Origin: CBDCVA01 sp965222935 [NCBI: Candidatus Latescibacterota bacterium]
GTDB taxonomy: Bacteria; Latescibacterota; CBDCVA01
DNA: 64,000 nucleotides
Assembly (NCBI GenBank): GCA_965222935.1
Contig: CBDCVA010000002.1
Span: 310,001-374,000 of the forward strand
Reading direction: 5' to 3'
Shown here: positions 35,412 through 44,435 of the stretch, piece by piece
Layout: every line of letters starts with the position of its first letter
Numbering within the stretch: the stretch's first letter is position 1
The notes under the pieces: generated by a model
Databases searched by the model: none
The model's input: the letters and a program-made list of their open reading frames with translations, nothing else
Told to the model about the DNA's origin: nothing
Translations under genes and position numbers: made by a program

Positions 35412-36074
35412 TCATTTCCCGCCTCGCCCGCGCTCCACGGCCGCCCGGAGTCGTTCCGCCGCAAGGGCTGGATCGTTCGCGTCCGCGAGTACCCCAATGA
35501 TAGCAAGCGCATCCGCTCCCGCAGCCACCACATCTTGCGCGTTCGCCTCCGTAATGCCTCCGATGGCCACGACCGGCAAACCCGTCACCCACTTGACCGT
35601 TGTCACCATCGCTGGGCCCACCACCCGACTACCGGGCTTCGTAGGGCTCTCGTACATCGCCCCCACGCCGACGTAATCCGCTCCGGCCTCCCGAGCAGCT
35701 TGCGCCTCCGCCAGCGAATGGGTGGAGACGCCCACGATCGCCTCGGGGCCCATAAGAGTCCGCGCCACATCCGCAGGGAGGTCATCTTGGCCAAGGTGCA
35801 CGCCGTCCGCCTCAGCAGCCAGCGCGACGTCGAGGCGGTCGTTCACGATGAAGTCGGCGCCCAGAGTATGGGTACGCGCGCGTAAACCCCTTGCTAGGGT
35901 GAGCATAGCTCGACCAGAGCCGCGCTTGTCACGGAGCTGCACCACTTCTGCACCTCCGACGAGCGCTCTCTCGGCGATGACCAGAGGGTCGGGATGGAGG
36001 CCGGTCACCTCGGGGTCAACGATGGCGCACAGTCGCCAACGAGCCCCGCGAGCGCGTCGCGCTTGAGGGGTCAA
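35412..36074 (-). CDS. thiE: thiamine-phosphate synthase
   Basis: Joins the pyrimidine and thiazole moieties to make thiamine monophosphate. TIM-barrel motifs are present in order: LCAIVDPEVTG, GGAEVVQLRDKRGSGR, FIVNDRLDVALAAEADGVH, LGQDDLPADVAR, IVGVSTHSLAEA, DYVGVGAMYESPTKPG, VVAIGGITEANAQDV. I use the TTG at 36074, which overlaps the glutaredoxin stop as TTGA and gives a normal 220 residues; the longer frame to 36146 lies inside the glutaredoxin gene. No TPP riboswitch was seen upstream. It is the last gene of the greA-S55-propeller-glutaredoxin run. Confidence 0.93.
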   Translation of the reverse strand: MTPQARRARGARWRLCAIVDPEVTGLHPDPLVIAERALVGGAEVVQLRDKRGSGRAMLTLARGLRARTHTLGADFIVNDRLDVALAAEADGVHLGQDDLPADVARTLMGPEAIVGVSTHSLAEAQAAREAGADYVGVGAMYESPTKPGSRVVGPAMVTTVKWVTGLPVVAIGGITEANAQDVVAAGADALAIIGVLADANDPALAAERLRAAVERGRGGK

Positions 36075-36349
36075 GGCCCTTCGCCCCACCGCGACCCCAA
36101 TGCGAGCCGTTCGGCGAGCCGCCTCTCGCTGACGCGGTAGAAACACACGACCTCGCCGTCCACTGCAACGACGGGGATACGTTCACCGTATCGGGCTTCG
36201 AGCGCCGGATCGCCCGAGATGTCCACGTCGGACAGCGTGAAGGGCATTTGCCGCTTCAAGCGTTCGAGCGCCTCGCGCGCTTCCTCGCAGAGGTGACAAT
36301 CCGGCCGGTGGTAAAGCGTGACCTGGCTAAGCTGATCCAGAGCCTTCAT
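36071..36349 (-). CDS. glutaredoxin-like (DUF836) thiol-disulfide protein
   Basis: A 92-residue thioredoxin-fold protein with the N-terminal active site CHLC in TLYHRPDCHLCEEAREALE, a beta strand FTLSDVDISGD and the cis-proline loop GERIPVVAVDGEVV. It resembles the glutaredoxin-like family found in many bacteria without assigned substrate. Its ATG overlaps the stop of the secreted propeller gene (ATGA) and its stop overlaps thiE, so the three are coupled. It is likely cytosolic. Confidence 0.88.
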   Translation of the reverse strand: MKALDQLSQVTLYHRPDCHLCEEAREALERLKRQMPFTLSDVDISGDPALEARYGERIPVVAVDGEVVCFYRVSERRLAERLALGSRWGEGP

Positions 36350-38490
36350 GGGACGTCAACGAATAGGCCCGCCGTGCTCACATTGTCAAGGGCGTCGGTC
36401 GCCTTGACCACGATGGCATGGCGGCCGGACTTCAAGCCTCCCACCCGGAAGCGAACTCGCTCGCGCGGCCCGTCGAGGAGCCCGTCCTCGGCACCCACCA
36501 TCATCCACTGGCGCGTGTCCACGACGTACTCGACGCTCTTGATCGCGCTCAGTGCGTCGCGCACCTCCGCCGTGACTACGACGATCCCGTCGGCGAGGAC
36601 GCGGGCCTCGAGTTCCCCGAGCCTGGGCGGCGTGTGGTCTACCACGAAAGGGTCCGATTCCCGCATCCCCTCGAGCATTGTCCGGGCCGGGTTGTCGAGC
36701 ATGTCGCTGGCGACCACCTTGGTTGTGTAGCGCCCGTCTGGCACTGTCTCGGTATCCCACACGAAGGACGGTTTCTCGACTCGTTCGGCGAGTAACTGCC
36801 ACGGCTGCTCGTCTACGGGACGCAGATAAAGGGTAAACTCAAGTCTATCGTCGTTCGGGTCAACAGCTTTCCACGCAACCATTTGGAGACCGCGGCGCGG
36901 CTTGGGCGCCCGGCGCGCGTCGATCGCTCCCTGGGGTGAACCGCGATGCAGTTCCACCCCCTTGCCCTGAGGGCGAGGCGGCTGGGGCGGCCCCTCGTAG
37001 ACGAAGGTCTCGACCTCCTCCACTCTGGGGGGCAGGTTCCGCGGCAAGTAGGGGAGCCGCACCTCGTGAAGCGCCAGTGGCCTCACGCCTTTCGAACTGC
37101 TGAACTCAGTCTGAAACTGGACGAACCTCGCGGGCGGGCTCGTGATGCGGCTGCCGTTTGGATCGCGCAAAGGCTCGGACCACGATGACCACGTCTCATC
37201 AGGCTTGGCCGTGTTGCCGCTGCGCGTGAGAAAGGCCACCTTCGTCTTTGGGGAGATCTCGGCGTGCCAGAGTAGAAGCCCAAAGGCCGAGACAGTACCC
37301 GCGTCAAAAGCTTCGGATGTATAGCGGCCGGAGCGGCCCGGCGTGAGCCCCAGAAGTCGTACTGCGCCCGGATCGCCCAGAGCAACGTAAAGGCCGCCTT
37401 TGCGGTGCGGCACCAGCGCCAGTGCGTTGGCCTCCTCGCCTTCAGCGATGCGCTTCCAGTCCGAGCCATCCTGGGCGATCGAAAAGATGCGACCCTGTCC
37501 GCCCGTCCCCGCATAGACACGACCATTTCCACCGAGCGCCAGGGAGAGGAGCAGCGGTTCGGGGCTCCGCCAGATCTCCAGCGCCGTGCTGTCAGGCGCA
37601 ATGCGGTAAAGGAGCGCTCTGCCCTCAGTCGGCCTGCCATCGATCCCCCCGGCCGAGGGCCTTCCTCTGGGCATCGGCATGTCGTTGGGCGGGTTCGAGG
37701 CCTCGGCTGAAAGCGTCGGACGCGGTGACTGCGCCCCCCTGATCACCGCGGCGAAGACGGCTCCATCATCACTAACGGCGAGATCGTGAACTTCGGCTTG
37801 GCCCGCGTCATAGAGCGCCCGCACCTGGTCATCCCGTGTGATCTGGTAGACGAGCCCAGGCCCCTCCGTGCCGGCGTACAGGTGCTCCGGGCCCAGCGTG
37901 AGGGTCATGACGTGTCGCCCGGGGCTATCGAGGAGGGTATCGGCCTCCCCCGATTGGTGCAGCCGTAGGACCAGGCCGTCAGGACCCGTGCCAGCCACCA
38001 ACCGACCTTCGGGGTCCAGGGTCAGGTCCCAGACGTACTCCTGGCCCGTCTCCACGATGGCTTCGATCTGTCCATCCGCTTTCAAATGATAGATCTTGCC
38101 GTGCGGCATCGTACCCACGTAGACCGCTCCATCACGACCGACGACAACGCTCTGACAGGCCGTCTCCTCCGTATCGAGCACTAGTGTGGGTGGGTCACCG
38201 CTGGGAGGGATGCGGAAGAGCTTCCCGTCATTGCCTGTGCCCAGGTAGAGCCCGCCCTGGCGGTCGAGGGCCAGGGCCCAGACAAAAGAGGCGTCCACCT
38301 CCGCGACCCGGTCGAAAGACGGTGCTAGCGCGACGGCACCACCGCTACTGACCGCGATCCCCTCACCTTCGCCGGCCAGGAAATCGGCCGCGGATGTGAT
38401 CCGCCACACTTTAGCCGTCGCGCCAGGTGCAGGCGCACCGCTCAGGAACAGAGCCAGCGTTGCCAGCGCCACAAGCCCCCGGGGACTCAC
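36346..38490 (-). CDS. secreted beta-propeller protein with C-terminal Ig-like region
   Basis: A 714-residue exported protein with signal peptide (residues 1-26, ending APGATA). The N-terminal 370 residues contain about seven propeller strands of the pattern LYLGTGNDGKLFRIPPSG, VYVGTMPHGKIYHLK, LVAGTGPDGLVLRLHQSG, LYAGTEGPGLVYQITRD and VYAGTGGQGRIFSIAQDG. The C-terminal half is Ig/fibronectin-like (RYTTKVVASDMLDNPART, GRHAIVVKATDALDNVS). No catalytic motif is seen, so it is probably a periplasmic or surface binding protein. It starts four bases inside the S55 protease gene and probably acts with it. Confidence 0.82.
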   Translation of the reverse strand: MSPRGLVALATLALFLSGAPAPGATAKVWRITSAADFLAGEGEGIAVSSGGAVALAPSFDRVAEVDASFVWALALDRQGGLYLGTGNDGKLFRIPPSGDPPTLVLDTEETACQSVVVGRDGAVYVGTMPHGKIYHLKADGQIEAIVETGQEYVWDLTLDPEGRLVAGTGPDGLVLRLHQSGEADTLLDSPGRHVMTLTLGPEHLYAGTEGPGLVYQITRDDQVRALYDAGQAEVHDLAVSDDGAVFAAVIRGAQSPRPTLSAEASNPPNDMPMPRGRPSAGGIDGRPTEGRALLYRIAPDSTALEIWRSPEPLLLSLALGGNGRVYAGTGGQGRIFSIAQDGSDWKRIAEGEEANALALVPHRKGGLYVALGDPGAVRLLGLTPGRSGRYTSEAFDAGTVSAFGLLLWHAEISPKTKVAFLTRSGNTAKPDETWSSWSEPLRDPNGSRITSPPARFVQFQTEFSSSKGVRPLALHEVRLPYLPRNLPPRVEEVETFVYEGPPQPPRPQGKGVELHRGSPQGAIDARRAPKPRRGLQMVAWKAVDPNDDRLEFTLYLRPVDEQPWQLLAERVEKPSFVWDTETVPDGRYTTKVVASDMLDNPARTMLEGMRESDPFVVDHTPPRLGELEARVLADGIVVVTAEVRDALSAIKSVEYVVDTRQWMMVGAEDGLLDGPRERVRFRVGGLKSGRHAIVVKATDALDNVSTAGLFVDVP

Positions 38491-40259
38491 CTGAACCCCC
38501 TCTCCACCACATTAACAACCGTCTCATGTGTCCCAGATAGGACGAGGCTCGTGGGGATCTCGTGGCGATCAACCACGCTGCCCCGAACGGTCTGAGCGCG
38601 ACCGAGGGTCCTGGCTCCGCGCAGGATAGCTGCCATCGAGGGCGGGAGCGACGGAAGCTCCGCCGCACCGAAGGTGATCGAACGTTCGACGGCCACGAGC
38701 TCGGCAACCAGCACGTCCTGGCGACGTTGGCGGGAGATGAGCGCGATCAGATCGTCCAGCGATTCGGGCGAGAACCGCCCCGGAGCGCGTAGTCGTTCCC
38801 AGGTCTCAGCGGCCGTTGCGTCGCCCACTCTGAACATGAGCGGCCCCGGGCCAAGCTGGGCCGGGACACGCAAGGCCACGTCATACGACGCTGGCTCGCC
38901 GCGCACCCGCGCCACGACAACCGAGGCGTCGACGGTATCGCCGGGATGTACGCGCGTACGCTGGAGTGCCACGCTCTGAATTGTGCCCGCCTCGAGCGTC
39001 TCAGCCACGCTGATATCGAATCGAAGCCCACGGAAGCCCAAGGCCTCGAAGCGGTTGCGCGCCAGCAAGTCTACGGGCTCGGCGGCGCTGGCGGCCACCA
39101 GAGAAGGCGCAAACCCCGTCGCATAAGTGGCTTCGACGCTCACGGGTGGGCGCTCGGCGAGATCCATGGTCGTCCGGACGCGCAGCGTAGCATCGCCCAC
39201 GAAACGCGTCACGTTCGCGATGGCCTGGAAGAGCGCGACGCGGACGAACAGCGGCGTCCACCGTCGGTCGTCGATCATCTCGAGTTCGTAGGTATGCTCC
39301 CCGGTTGGCGCATGCATTATCACGGTCATGGGAATGGTGTGCGGTGCGGCGCCGAGCACGCCCGCGATGGCTGAGGGCCGGTCCTGTCGGAACGCACCCA
39401 CGACGGGGCCCGCCGCAGAGAACTTGAAAGAGCGGATGTAGCTGGGAAAGACATCGATGATCTCGGCTGAGACAAGCGGGAAATCAGCGGCACCGGACCC
39501 GAACATCGGGTGTCCGAAGGCGATGAGCCTATCCTCCTCGACATGGGTCACGGTGCCCGTCGCTACGGCCACCATGTCGCCACCGATAAGCTGGACGCCA
39601 ACGGGCGCTCCCGGAACGAGCGGCATGGCGAGCCCACCACCGGTTCCGGCGCCTGCTTCAATGGGCACGAAACCCAGTGTCGAGAAGTCATCCGCGAAGG
39701 CGCTCAGGGTCTCACGATCGAAGCCGGCGCAGGCGAGCGGTACGGCCACTTGAGCGAGACCCTCAGCCGCGCGAGATGTGGGCGCCCCGAGCGCGATCCC
39801 ACGCTCCAGCGGGTCCAGAGCAGCGCCGAAGCGCTGGGGCGAAGGCGTTGCGTCCACGCCATTCATCACATCGAGCATCTCCCCGATGGGCGTAATGCCC
39901 GCGATGGGCTGCTTGGGGAAGGACCAACCGTAGGCGATGGCACCGATCAGCTTACCGTCAACGTAGACGGGGCTCCCGCTCATGCCGGCGATCACTCCGG
40001 TCTCCTCTAGCGGCCCGCCAGCCAGCCGCGCCAGGACCAAGTCGCGCTGGGGACGCCACCGGCGCAGCACGCCGAGGATCTCGACGTCGAACGAGTCGAC
40101 GGTGGTGCCGCGGAAGACCGTCTTACCGATGCCCCGGTCGCCGGGGCGAAGCTGCTCGGGAGTGAGGGTCTCGACCGCGCCAGCGGGCACGAAGGTCGCA
40201 AGAGCGAGTAAGGCTGCGCATGCCAGATGTCGCCATTCGCGCCCTGGCCCACGCCCCAC
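38487..40259 (-). CDS. SpoIVB-like S55 family serine protease, exported
   Basis: A 590-residue protein with a signal peptide (LACAALLALATFVPAGA). The SpoIVB/S55 peptidase domain follows at about residues 32-250. The nucleophile lies in AGMSGSPVYVDGKLIGAIAYG near residue 95 and the other landmark is LIAFGHPMFGSGAADFPL near residue 247. The last 250 residues are beta-rich and unassigned. S55 enzymes cleave partner proteins during spore signalling in Firmicutes; this genome gives no sporulation context, so a periplasmic role is likely. GTG at 40259 shares one base with the greA stop (TAGTG). Confidence 0.85.
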   Translation of the reverse strand: MGRGPGREWRHLACAALLALATFVPAGAVETLTPEQLRPGDRGIGKTVFRGTTVDSFDVEILGVLRRWRPQRDLVLARLAGGPLEETGVIAGMSGSPVYVDGKLIGAIAYGWSFPKQPIAGITPIGEMLDVMNGVDATPSPQRFGAALDPLERGIALGAPTSRAAEGLAQVAVPLACAGFDRETLSAFADDFSTLGFVPIEAGAGTGGGLAMPLVPGAPVGVQLIGGDMVAVATGTVTHVEEDRLIAFGHPMFGSGAADFPLVSAEIIDVFPSYIRSFKFSAAGPVVGAFRQDRPSAIAGVLGAAPHTIPMTVIMHAPTGEHTYELEMIDDRRWTPLFVRVALFQAIANVTRFVGDATLRVRTTMDLAERPPVSVEATYATGFAPSLVAASAAEPVDLLARNRFEALGFRGLRFDISVAETLEAGTIQSVALQRTRVHPGDTVDASVVVARVRGEPASYDVALRVPAQLGPGPLMFRVGDATAAETWERLRAPGRFSPESLDDLIALISRQRRQDVLVAELVAVERSITFGAAELPSLPPSMAAILRGARTLGRAQTVRGSVVDRHEIPTSLVLSGTHETVVNVVERGFR

Positions 40260-40732
40260 TACCGCGATACCTCCAGGACCCGGTAGGTGATGATGCCCCT
40301 GGGGACCGTGATCTCGGCGACGTCATCGGCGTGCTTGCCCAAAAGACCTCGTCCTATCGGAGAGGTCGTCGAAATCTTCCCTGCGTCGAGGTCCGACTCC
40401 GCCTCAGCAACGAGCTGGTAACGAACCCGCTCGCCGGTAGCCATGTCCAAAAGCTGCACCTTGGTCCCGATGACGACCTCGCCCTCGGGCAGTTGCTCAT
40501 GCTCCAGGACGGCGGCCCGTGAGAGGATATCTTCGAGCCTGGCGATCCGAGCACGCAGGAGCGTCATCGCGTCCCGGGCGGCGTCGTATTCCGCGTTTTC
40601 CGACAGGTCACCCCGGTGGCGCGCCCGCTCAAGTGCCGAGGCCAGCTCGCGCTGCCTTTTCCCCTTGAGCTCGCCCAACTCCTCTTCGAGCTTCTGGTAA
40701 CCCTCACGCGTCAGATAAACCCGTCCAGCCAT
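40259..40732 (-). CDS. greA: transcription elongation factor GreA
   Basis: Stimulates RNA polymerase to cleave backtracked transcripts. The N-terminal coiled coil (YQKLEEELGELKGKRQRELA) carries the acidic tip in RHRGDLSENAEYDAARD. The C-terminal FKBP-like domain shows VVIGTKVQLLDMATGE and ISTTSPIGRGLLGKHADD. The 157-residue product from ATG 40732 is the normal size, and GAGGAAA lies six bases upstream; a TTG at 40747 would add five residues. Confidence 0.95.
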   Translation of the reverse strand: MAGRVYLTREGYQKLEEELGELKGKRQRELASALERARHRGDLSENAEYDAARDAMTLLRARIARLEDILSRAAVLEHEQLPEGEVVIGTKVQLLDMATGERVRYQLVAEAESDLDAGKISTTSPIGRGLLGKHADDVAEITVPRGIITYRVLEVSR

Positions 40733-40762
40733 CTCGGCTTTCCTCAATGCGGCGTGGAGCCG

Positions 40763-41359
40763 CTAGTTCTGGCGCACTCGCCCGGTGCCGTCAACGATCA
40801 GGCTGGTCCGGGTTCGAATGGCCAGCCCGTCCCCCGGGTAGGTGTGAACGGTGTAGAGGCCGTCAGAAAACTCGATGTATGTTACCGCTGGCGGCTGGTC
40901 TGGGGCCGCTGCAGGATACTCATAGAACAGCCGCACACCCCGATCCTGCGCAGTCGCCCGCTTTCGTGCATCGCTAGCCGCCTCCTCCGGGGCCGACGAT
41001 AGGAACGCTTTAGTCTCGACACGCAGCCGACCCGCTGCGATCTCACCTACGGTACCCCAGCCGTTTGTCACCATCGCGGGCGTCCACCGCGCCGCTACTT
41101 GCTCGGTGGGCACCTGTGTCGGGCGGCAGACCAGAAGCTCACTCACGACGGCTCCATCCAGATGATATTCCGCCGCGTGGCTGACGCCCAGGATTCTCAG
41201 GTCAGCCCGAAGCGCACCAGCCCGCGCCTCGCGCCGAGCGAGGGTGGTCAGGCCAATGTCCGACAACGCGCCCTCGATCAAGAGGAATTGCGCGTCTCTG
41301 GCTGCCAGAGGCACAAAGCGCTGCTCGATAGACTGGCTTGGGTGAGATGGGACCGGCAT
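40763..41359 (-). CDS. DUF2617-like protein
   Basis: A 198-residue soluble protein. The segments LRADLRILGVSHAAEYHLDG, the RVETKAFLSS region and the strand-rich C-terminus (VTYIEFSDGLYTVHTYPG) resemble the DUF2617 family known mainly from Actinobacteria. The function of that family is unknown. ATG 41359 is used because a strong hairpin at 41385-41411 rules out the longer frame starting at 41419. No ribosome-binding site is seen. It lies 30 bases upstream of greA. Confidence 0.55.
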   Translation of the reverse strand: MPVPSHPSQSIEQRFVPLAARDAQFLLIEGALSDIGLTTLARREARAGALRADLRILGVSHAAEYHLDGAVVSELLVCRPTQVPTEQVAARWTPAMVTNGWGTVGEIAAGRLRVETKAFLSSAPEEAASDARKRATAQDRGVRLFYEYPAAAPDQPPAVTYIEFSDGLYTVHTYPGDGLAIRTRTSLIVDGTGRVRQN

Positions 41360-41370
41360 TGGGTTGTCTT

Positions 41371-41411
41371 GTAAACAAAGGCAAGCGGGAGCGCTCGAAC
41401 TGCGCTCCCGC
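41371..41411 (-). terminator. hairpin terminator after the lipoprotein gene
   Basis: On the minus strand GCGGGAGCGC (41411-41402) pairs perfectly with GCGCTCCCGC (41394-41385) around a seven-base loop, followed by TTGCCTTTGTTT. The T-run is interrupted, but the stem is strong. It ends the lipoprotein transcript and precedes the DUF2617-like gene. Confidence 0.7.
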
Positions 41412-41453
41412 CCGTTCACTCGCCCCTATGACGCCGGGCAGTGCTTGCGCACG

Positions 41454-41972
41454 TCACACCGGCAAGCGATCGAGGATCATTGCCAGGAAAACCTTGGTGA
41501 TCAACTCACGGTCATAGCGCCGGTCGCGCGGAAAGACTTTCTTGACCTCTTCGTCGTACAGCACCTTCCCGGTCACGATTTCCGTGGCTGTAACGCGGAA
41601 GGCGATCTGACGGCGCTTGGGCGCCTCAAAGTCGATGACAGCGCGTTGTGGGATGTCCTCCGTCCGGCGCTGACCCTCGATCCGAAGCTGCGGATCTCCG
41701 CCTGACGCCACGACCTTAAACGGATTGCGAACCGGGCGGTAATTTTGCTCCACTAGGCGTGGACCGTAAAGGTCGTAGTACACCTCCACATCATCCTGCG
41801 TCAACTCATTCTCCACGGCACGGGGGAAGCCCTGGAGCGTGACGCGAATCATCTCGCCCTTGGGCGGTGGATTTGAAAAATCCGAATCGCGGAGAAGCTT
41901 GTACTGGTAACCGCAGCCCGTGACGCCTATGACAAGCAGGACGCCTATGAGCCACGCGCCACAGCGTCTCAT
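41454..41972 (-). CDS. putative outer-membrane-type lipoprotein
   Basis: A 172-residue protein with a lipoprotein signal: MRRCGAWLIGVLLVIGVTGC with the lipobox VTGC at residues 17-20. The mature part is alpha/beta and charged (RVTLQGFPRAVENELTQDDV, QRRTEDIPQRAVIDFEAPKR), and the end, YDRELITKVFLAMILDRLPV, resembles lipoproteins of the LptE/LpoB style, but I cannot assign a family. ATG 41972 has GGGGAGGTG upstream and a strong sigma-70-like promoter at 42046-42075. It is a single gene closed by a terminator. Confidence 0.7.
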   Translation of the reverse strand: MRRCGAWLIGVLLVIGVTGCGYQYKLLRDSDFSNPPPKGEMIRVTLQGFPRAVENELTQDDVEVYYDLYGPRLVEQNYRPVRNPFKVVASGGDPQLRIEGQRRTEDIPQRAVIDFEAPKRRQIAFRVTATEIVTGKVLYDEEVKKVFPRDRRYDRELITKVFLAMILDRLPV

Positions 41973-42045
41973 CGCCTTGCACCTCCCCTTTGCTTGACGC
42001 GACCGCTTCAAGACCCATCAATACCTAGCCCACAATCGCTGACAC

Positions 42046-42075
42046 AAGATAAAGCACTTGCCCCCTTAGTGTCAA
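42046..42075 (-). promoter_or_regulatory. sigma-70-like promoter for the lipoprotein gene
   Basis: TTGACA at 42075-42070 and TATCTT at 42051-42046, separated by 18 bases, on the minus strand. The predicted transcription start is about 65 bases before the lipoprotein ATG. It lies just past the end of the cofactor operon. Confidence 0.65.
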
Positions 42076-42100
42076 GCTTGGCCGGTGACGCGCTCCTACC

Positions 42101-43321
42101 CTAGCTATGCGGCACCTCTGCATTCACCAAGATCACCGGAGGTCCCTCGGCTGCGATCACTGCCTCGTGAGGTTCCCTGCACCCGTCAAGAGGGAAGGCC
42201 AGAGCGCCCGGCCGCTTACCGATTTCTAAGCTCCCCAGGATGCCTCCCCAGCCCAGAGCGCAGGCCCCGCCCAAAGTGGCCGCTCGCAGGGCTTGCCTCG
42301 AGCTCAGCGCCTCGGGACCTTCGGTGATCGCGCGCATCTCGCCTCGCACGTCGAGGTCCGAGTTGGAGGCCAGGCTGTCGGTCCCCAGAGCCAGGGCGAT
42401 CCCTGCGCGCGCCAGGCTCGCCGCCCGCGGCCGCCCCATACCCACCCAGTCGTTGCTAAGGGGGCAGAGGCAACAGGTGACCCCATGGCTGGCGAGGACA
42501 CCGATGTCGTCCACGGTGAGCTGGACGACATGGACCGCGACGAGATGCGGCCCGAGAACGCCCAGGCTTTCCATATAGGCGACCGGAGAGCACTCCGGTG
42601 CGCGCCACGAGGGCTCCCAGAAATCCCAGCTTTCGTACAAACGTCGCAACGCGCCGTCTCCCTCCCGCAGAAGTTCCACCTCTTCCTGCGATTCAGCCAC
42701 GTGAACGGAGAGCCGCGCGCCGCGCGACCGTACCCACTCGACGGCACGTGTGAACCCCTCCGGCGCCACTGAGTACGGCGCGTGGCAACCCAGCCACCGA
42801 TGGACATCGGTGCTATCCGGTCCGCTGCACCGCTCGTATGCCGACACGAACGTGCGATCGAGCCACTCGGGCCCTAGCCCCAGTACCTCGTGAAAGACGG
42901 TCCCAACGAGCTTGCTCGCCTCGATGAACGGCGCCGTGGCCAAATACGTCGCCACGTCCCCCACTGCCACGGTGCCTGCGGTGCTCATCCCTTCCAGGGC
43001 GGGTGCAACGGCTTGCAGCGCCTCCGGTGAGCGCCATCGGTCGCGCAGGCTTCCGAGCCGCGTCAGCCAGTTAGAAAAGCATGGCTGCGGGGCAATGAGG
43101 CCCCGAGCAAAGGACCACTCCAGATGCGTGTGCGCGTTGATCAGCCCCGGCAAGAGGACGCACCCATCCAGATCCACGACTCGATCGCAGTGCGTCCGCG
43201 CCACATCTTCGTAGCGGCCCACAGCCCGCACGGTTGCTCCCTCGAAGACCACGGCGCCGTCGGCGATGGGTGGCGCTGCCACGGGCAGGACCCAGGGTGC
43301 CCGCACGAGGTTCAGCGCCAT
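42101..43321 (-). CDS. mqnX: amidohydrolase, probable aminodeoxyfutalosine deaminase
   Basis: A 406-residue zinc amidohydrolase of the TrzN/SsnA/MtaD group. Metal ligands are visible: HxH in LINAHTHLEWSFARG (about residue 63), His in LSVHVAESQEEVELL (about 207), His in LVAVHVVQLT and the terminal Asp in LGTDSLASNSDLD (about 317). The HAPYSV motif is also typical. The position directly after mqnE-mqnA-mqnC makes aminodeoxyfutalosine deaminase, which forms futalosine, the natural reading. ATG 43321 is eight bases past the mqnC stop; a longer in-frame TTG at 43360 lies inside mqnC. Confidence 0.75.
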   Translation of the reverse strand: MALNLVRAPWVLPVAAPPIADGAVVFEGATVRAVGRYEDVARTHCDRVVDLDGCVLLPGLINAHTHLEWSFARGLIAPQPCFSNWLTRLGSLRDRWRSPEALQAVAPALEGMSTAGTVAVGDVATYLATAPFIEASKLVGTVFHEVLGLGPEWLDRTFVSAYERCSGPDSTDVHRWLGCHAPYSVAPEGFTRAVEWVRSRGARLSVHVAESQEEVELLREGDGALRRLYESWDFWEPSWRAPECSPVAYMESLGVLGPHLVAVHVVQLTVDDIGVLASHGVTCCLCPLSNDWVGMGRPRAASLARAGIALALGTDSLASNSDLDVRGEMRAITEGPEALSSRQALRAATLGGACALGWGGILGSLEIGKRPGALAFPLDGCREPHEAVIAAEGPPVILVNAEVPHS

Positions 43322-43328
43322 AAGGACG

Positions 43329-44435
43329 TCAGGGGTGTTCCGAGTTCGTGCTCGGTTCAACGCGGCAGTGGATGGCGTCGCGCTGGACGGGGCGGTAGCC
43401 GGCGTCGCGGATCAGGCGGCGCATCCCGCCGAGGGTCGAGTCGAAACGCGATGGGGTCCTGCCTGAGGCGCTGACGACGTTCTCTTCCATCATGGTGCTG
43501 CCGATATCCGTCGCGCCGAAGGCGAGCGCCACCTGAGCCACCTTGGTTCCCTGCGTCACCCAAGAGGATTGCAAGGGGCCGATGTTGTCGAGGACGAGAC
43601 GGCAGACGGACAGTGTGCGAAGGTACTCGACAGCCGTCGCCTCTTCGGCTTCCAGAGGCGCCCGACCCGGCTGGTACGTCCAAGGAATGAACGCGCAGAA
43701 GCCTCCTGTCTCGTCCTGGAGATCGCGGATGCGAAGCAGGTGTTCGATTCTGTCGCGGCGGTCGTCCACGCTGCCGAACATCATCGTGGCGGTGGAGCGG
43801 ATGCCCATACGGTGCGCCATGCGCATGACGCCGAGCCAACCGTCGGCGGAGAGCTTGAGCGGTGAGATGACATCGCGCACTCGGTCGGTCAAGATCTCGG
43901 CCCCGCCGCCGGGGATGGAGCGCAAGCCCGCGTCCCGCATACGCCCGAGTGTCGCTTCGAGCGAGAGGCCGCTGATCCTAGCGCAGTAGTCGATCTCAGA
44001 GGGTGAAAGCCCGTGGACCCAGATGCCGCACTCATCCGTCATGAAGCGGAAGAGCCGTTCGTAGTAATCGATCCCGAGCTCCGGGTTGTGTCCGCCCTGG
44101 AGCAGAATGTGTGTGGCACCGAGCGCTTGTGCCTCCGCGATTTTCTCTCCGATCGTCTCAAACGGCAGGACGTACCGCCCCTCGGCCCCGGGCAGGACGT
44201 AAAAGGCACAGAAGGAGCACCTGGTCACGCAAACGTTCGTGTAGTTGATGTTCCGATCGATGGCGTAGGTGACCTCATCGGACGGAACCAGGCGGTTTCG
44301 AGCCGCGTCGGCTAACATGCCGAGGGTCAAGAGGTCCGCACCCTCGAAGAGCGCAAGCGCGTCGTCCATGCCCAGCCGGCGACCAGCCAAAGCGGCGTCC
44401 ACCGCGCCCCCGATCTCAGGCGCCTGTGAAATCAA
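43329..44435 (-). CDS. mqnC: cyclic dehypoxanthinyl futalosine synthase (radical SAM)
   Basis: Radical SAM enzyme that cyclises dehypoxanthinyl futalosine in menaquinone synthesis. The cluster motif is CVTRCSFCAFYVL near residue 71. Family landmarks include LLQGGHNPELGIDYYERLF, SIPGGGAEILTDRVR, GIRSTATMMFGSVD and FCAFIPWTYQPGRAPLE; the FIPWT form distinguishes MqnC from MqnE ([11 protein letters not shown]). The TTG start at 44435 lies inside mqnA and has AAGGTGG at good spacing. Length 368. Confidence 0.93.
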   Translation of the reverse strand: MISQAPEIGGAVDAALAGRRLGMDDALALFEGADLLTLGMLADAARNRLVPSDEVTYAIDRNINYTNVCVTRCSFCAFYVLPGAEGRYVLPFETIGEKIAEAQALGATHILLQGGHNPELGIDYYERLFRFMTDECGIWVHGLSPSEIDYCARISGLSLEATLGRMRDAGLRSIPGGGAEILTDRVRDVISPLKLSADGWLGVMRMAHRMGIRSTATMMFGSVDDRRDRIEHLLRIRDLQDETGGFCAFIPWTYQPGRAPLEAEEATAVEYLRTLSVCRLVLDNIGPLQSSWVTQGTKVAQVALAFGATDIGSTMMEENVVSASGRTPSRFDSTLGGMRRLIRDAGYRPVQRDAIHCRVEPSTNSEHP

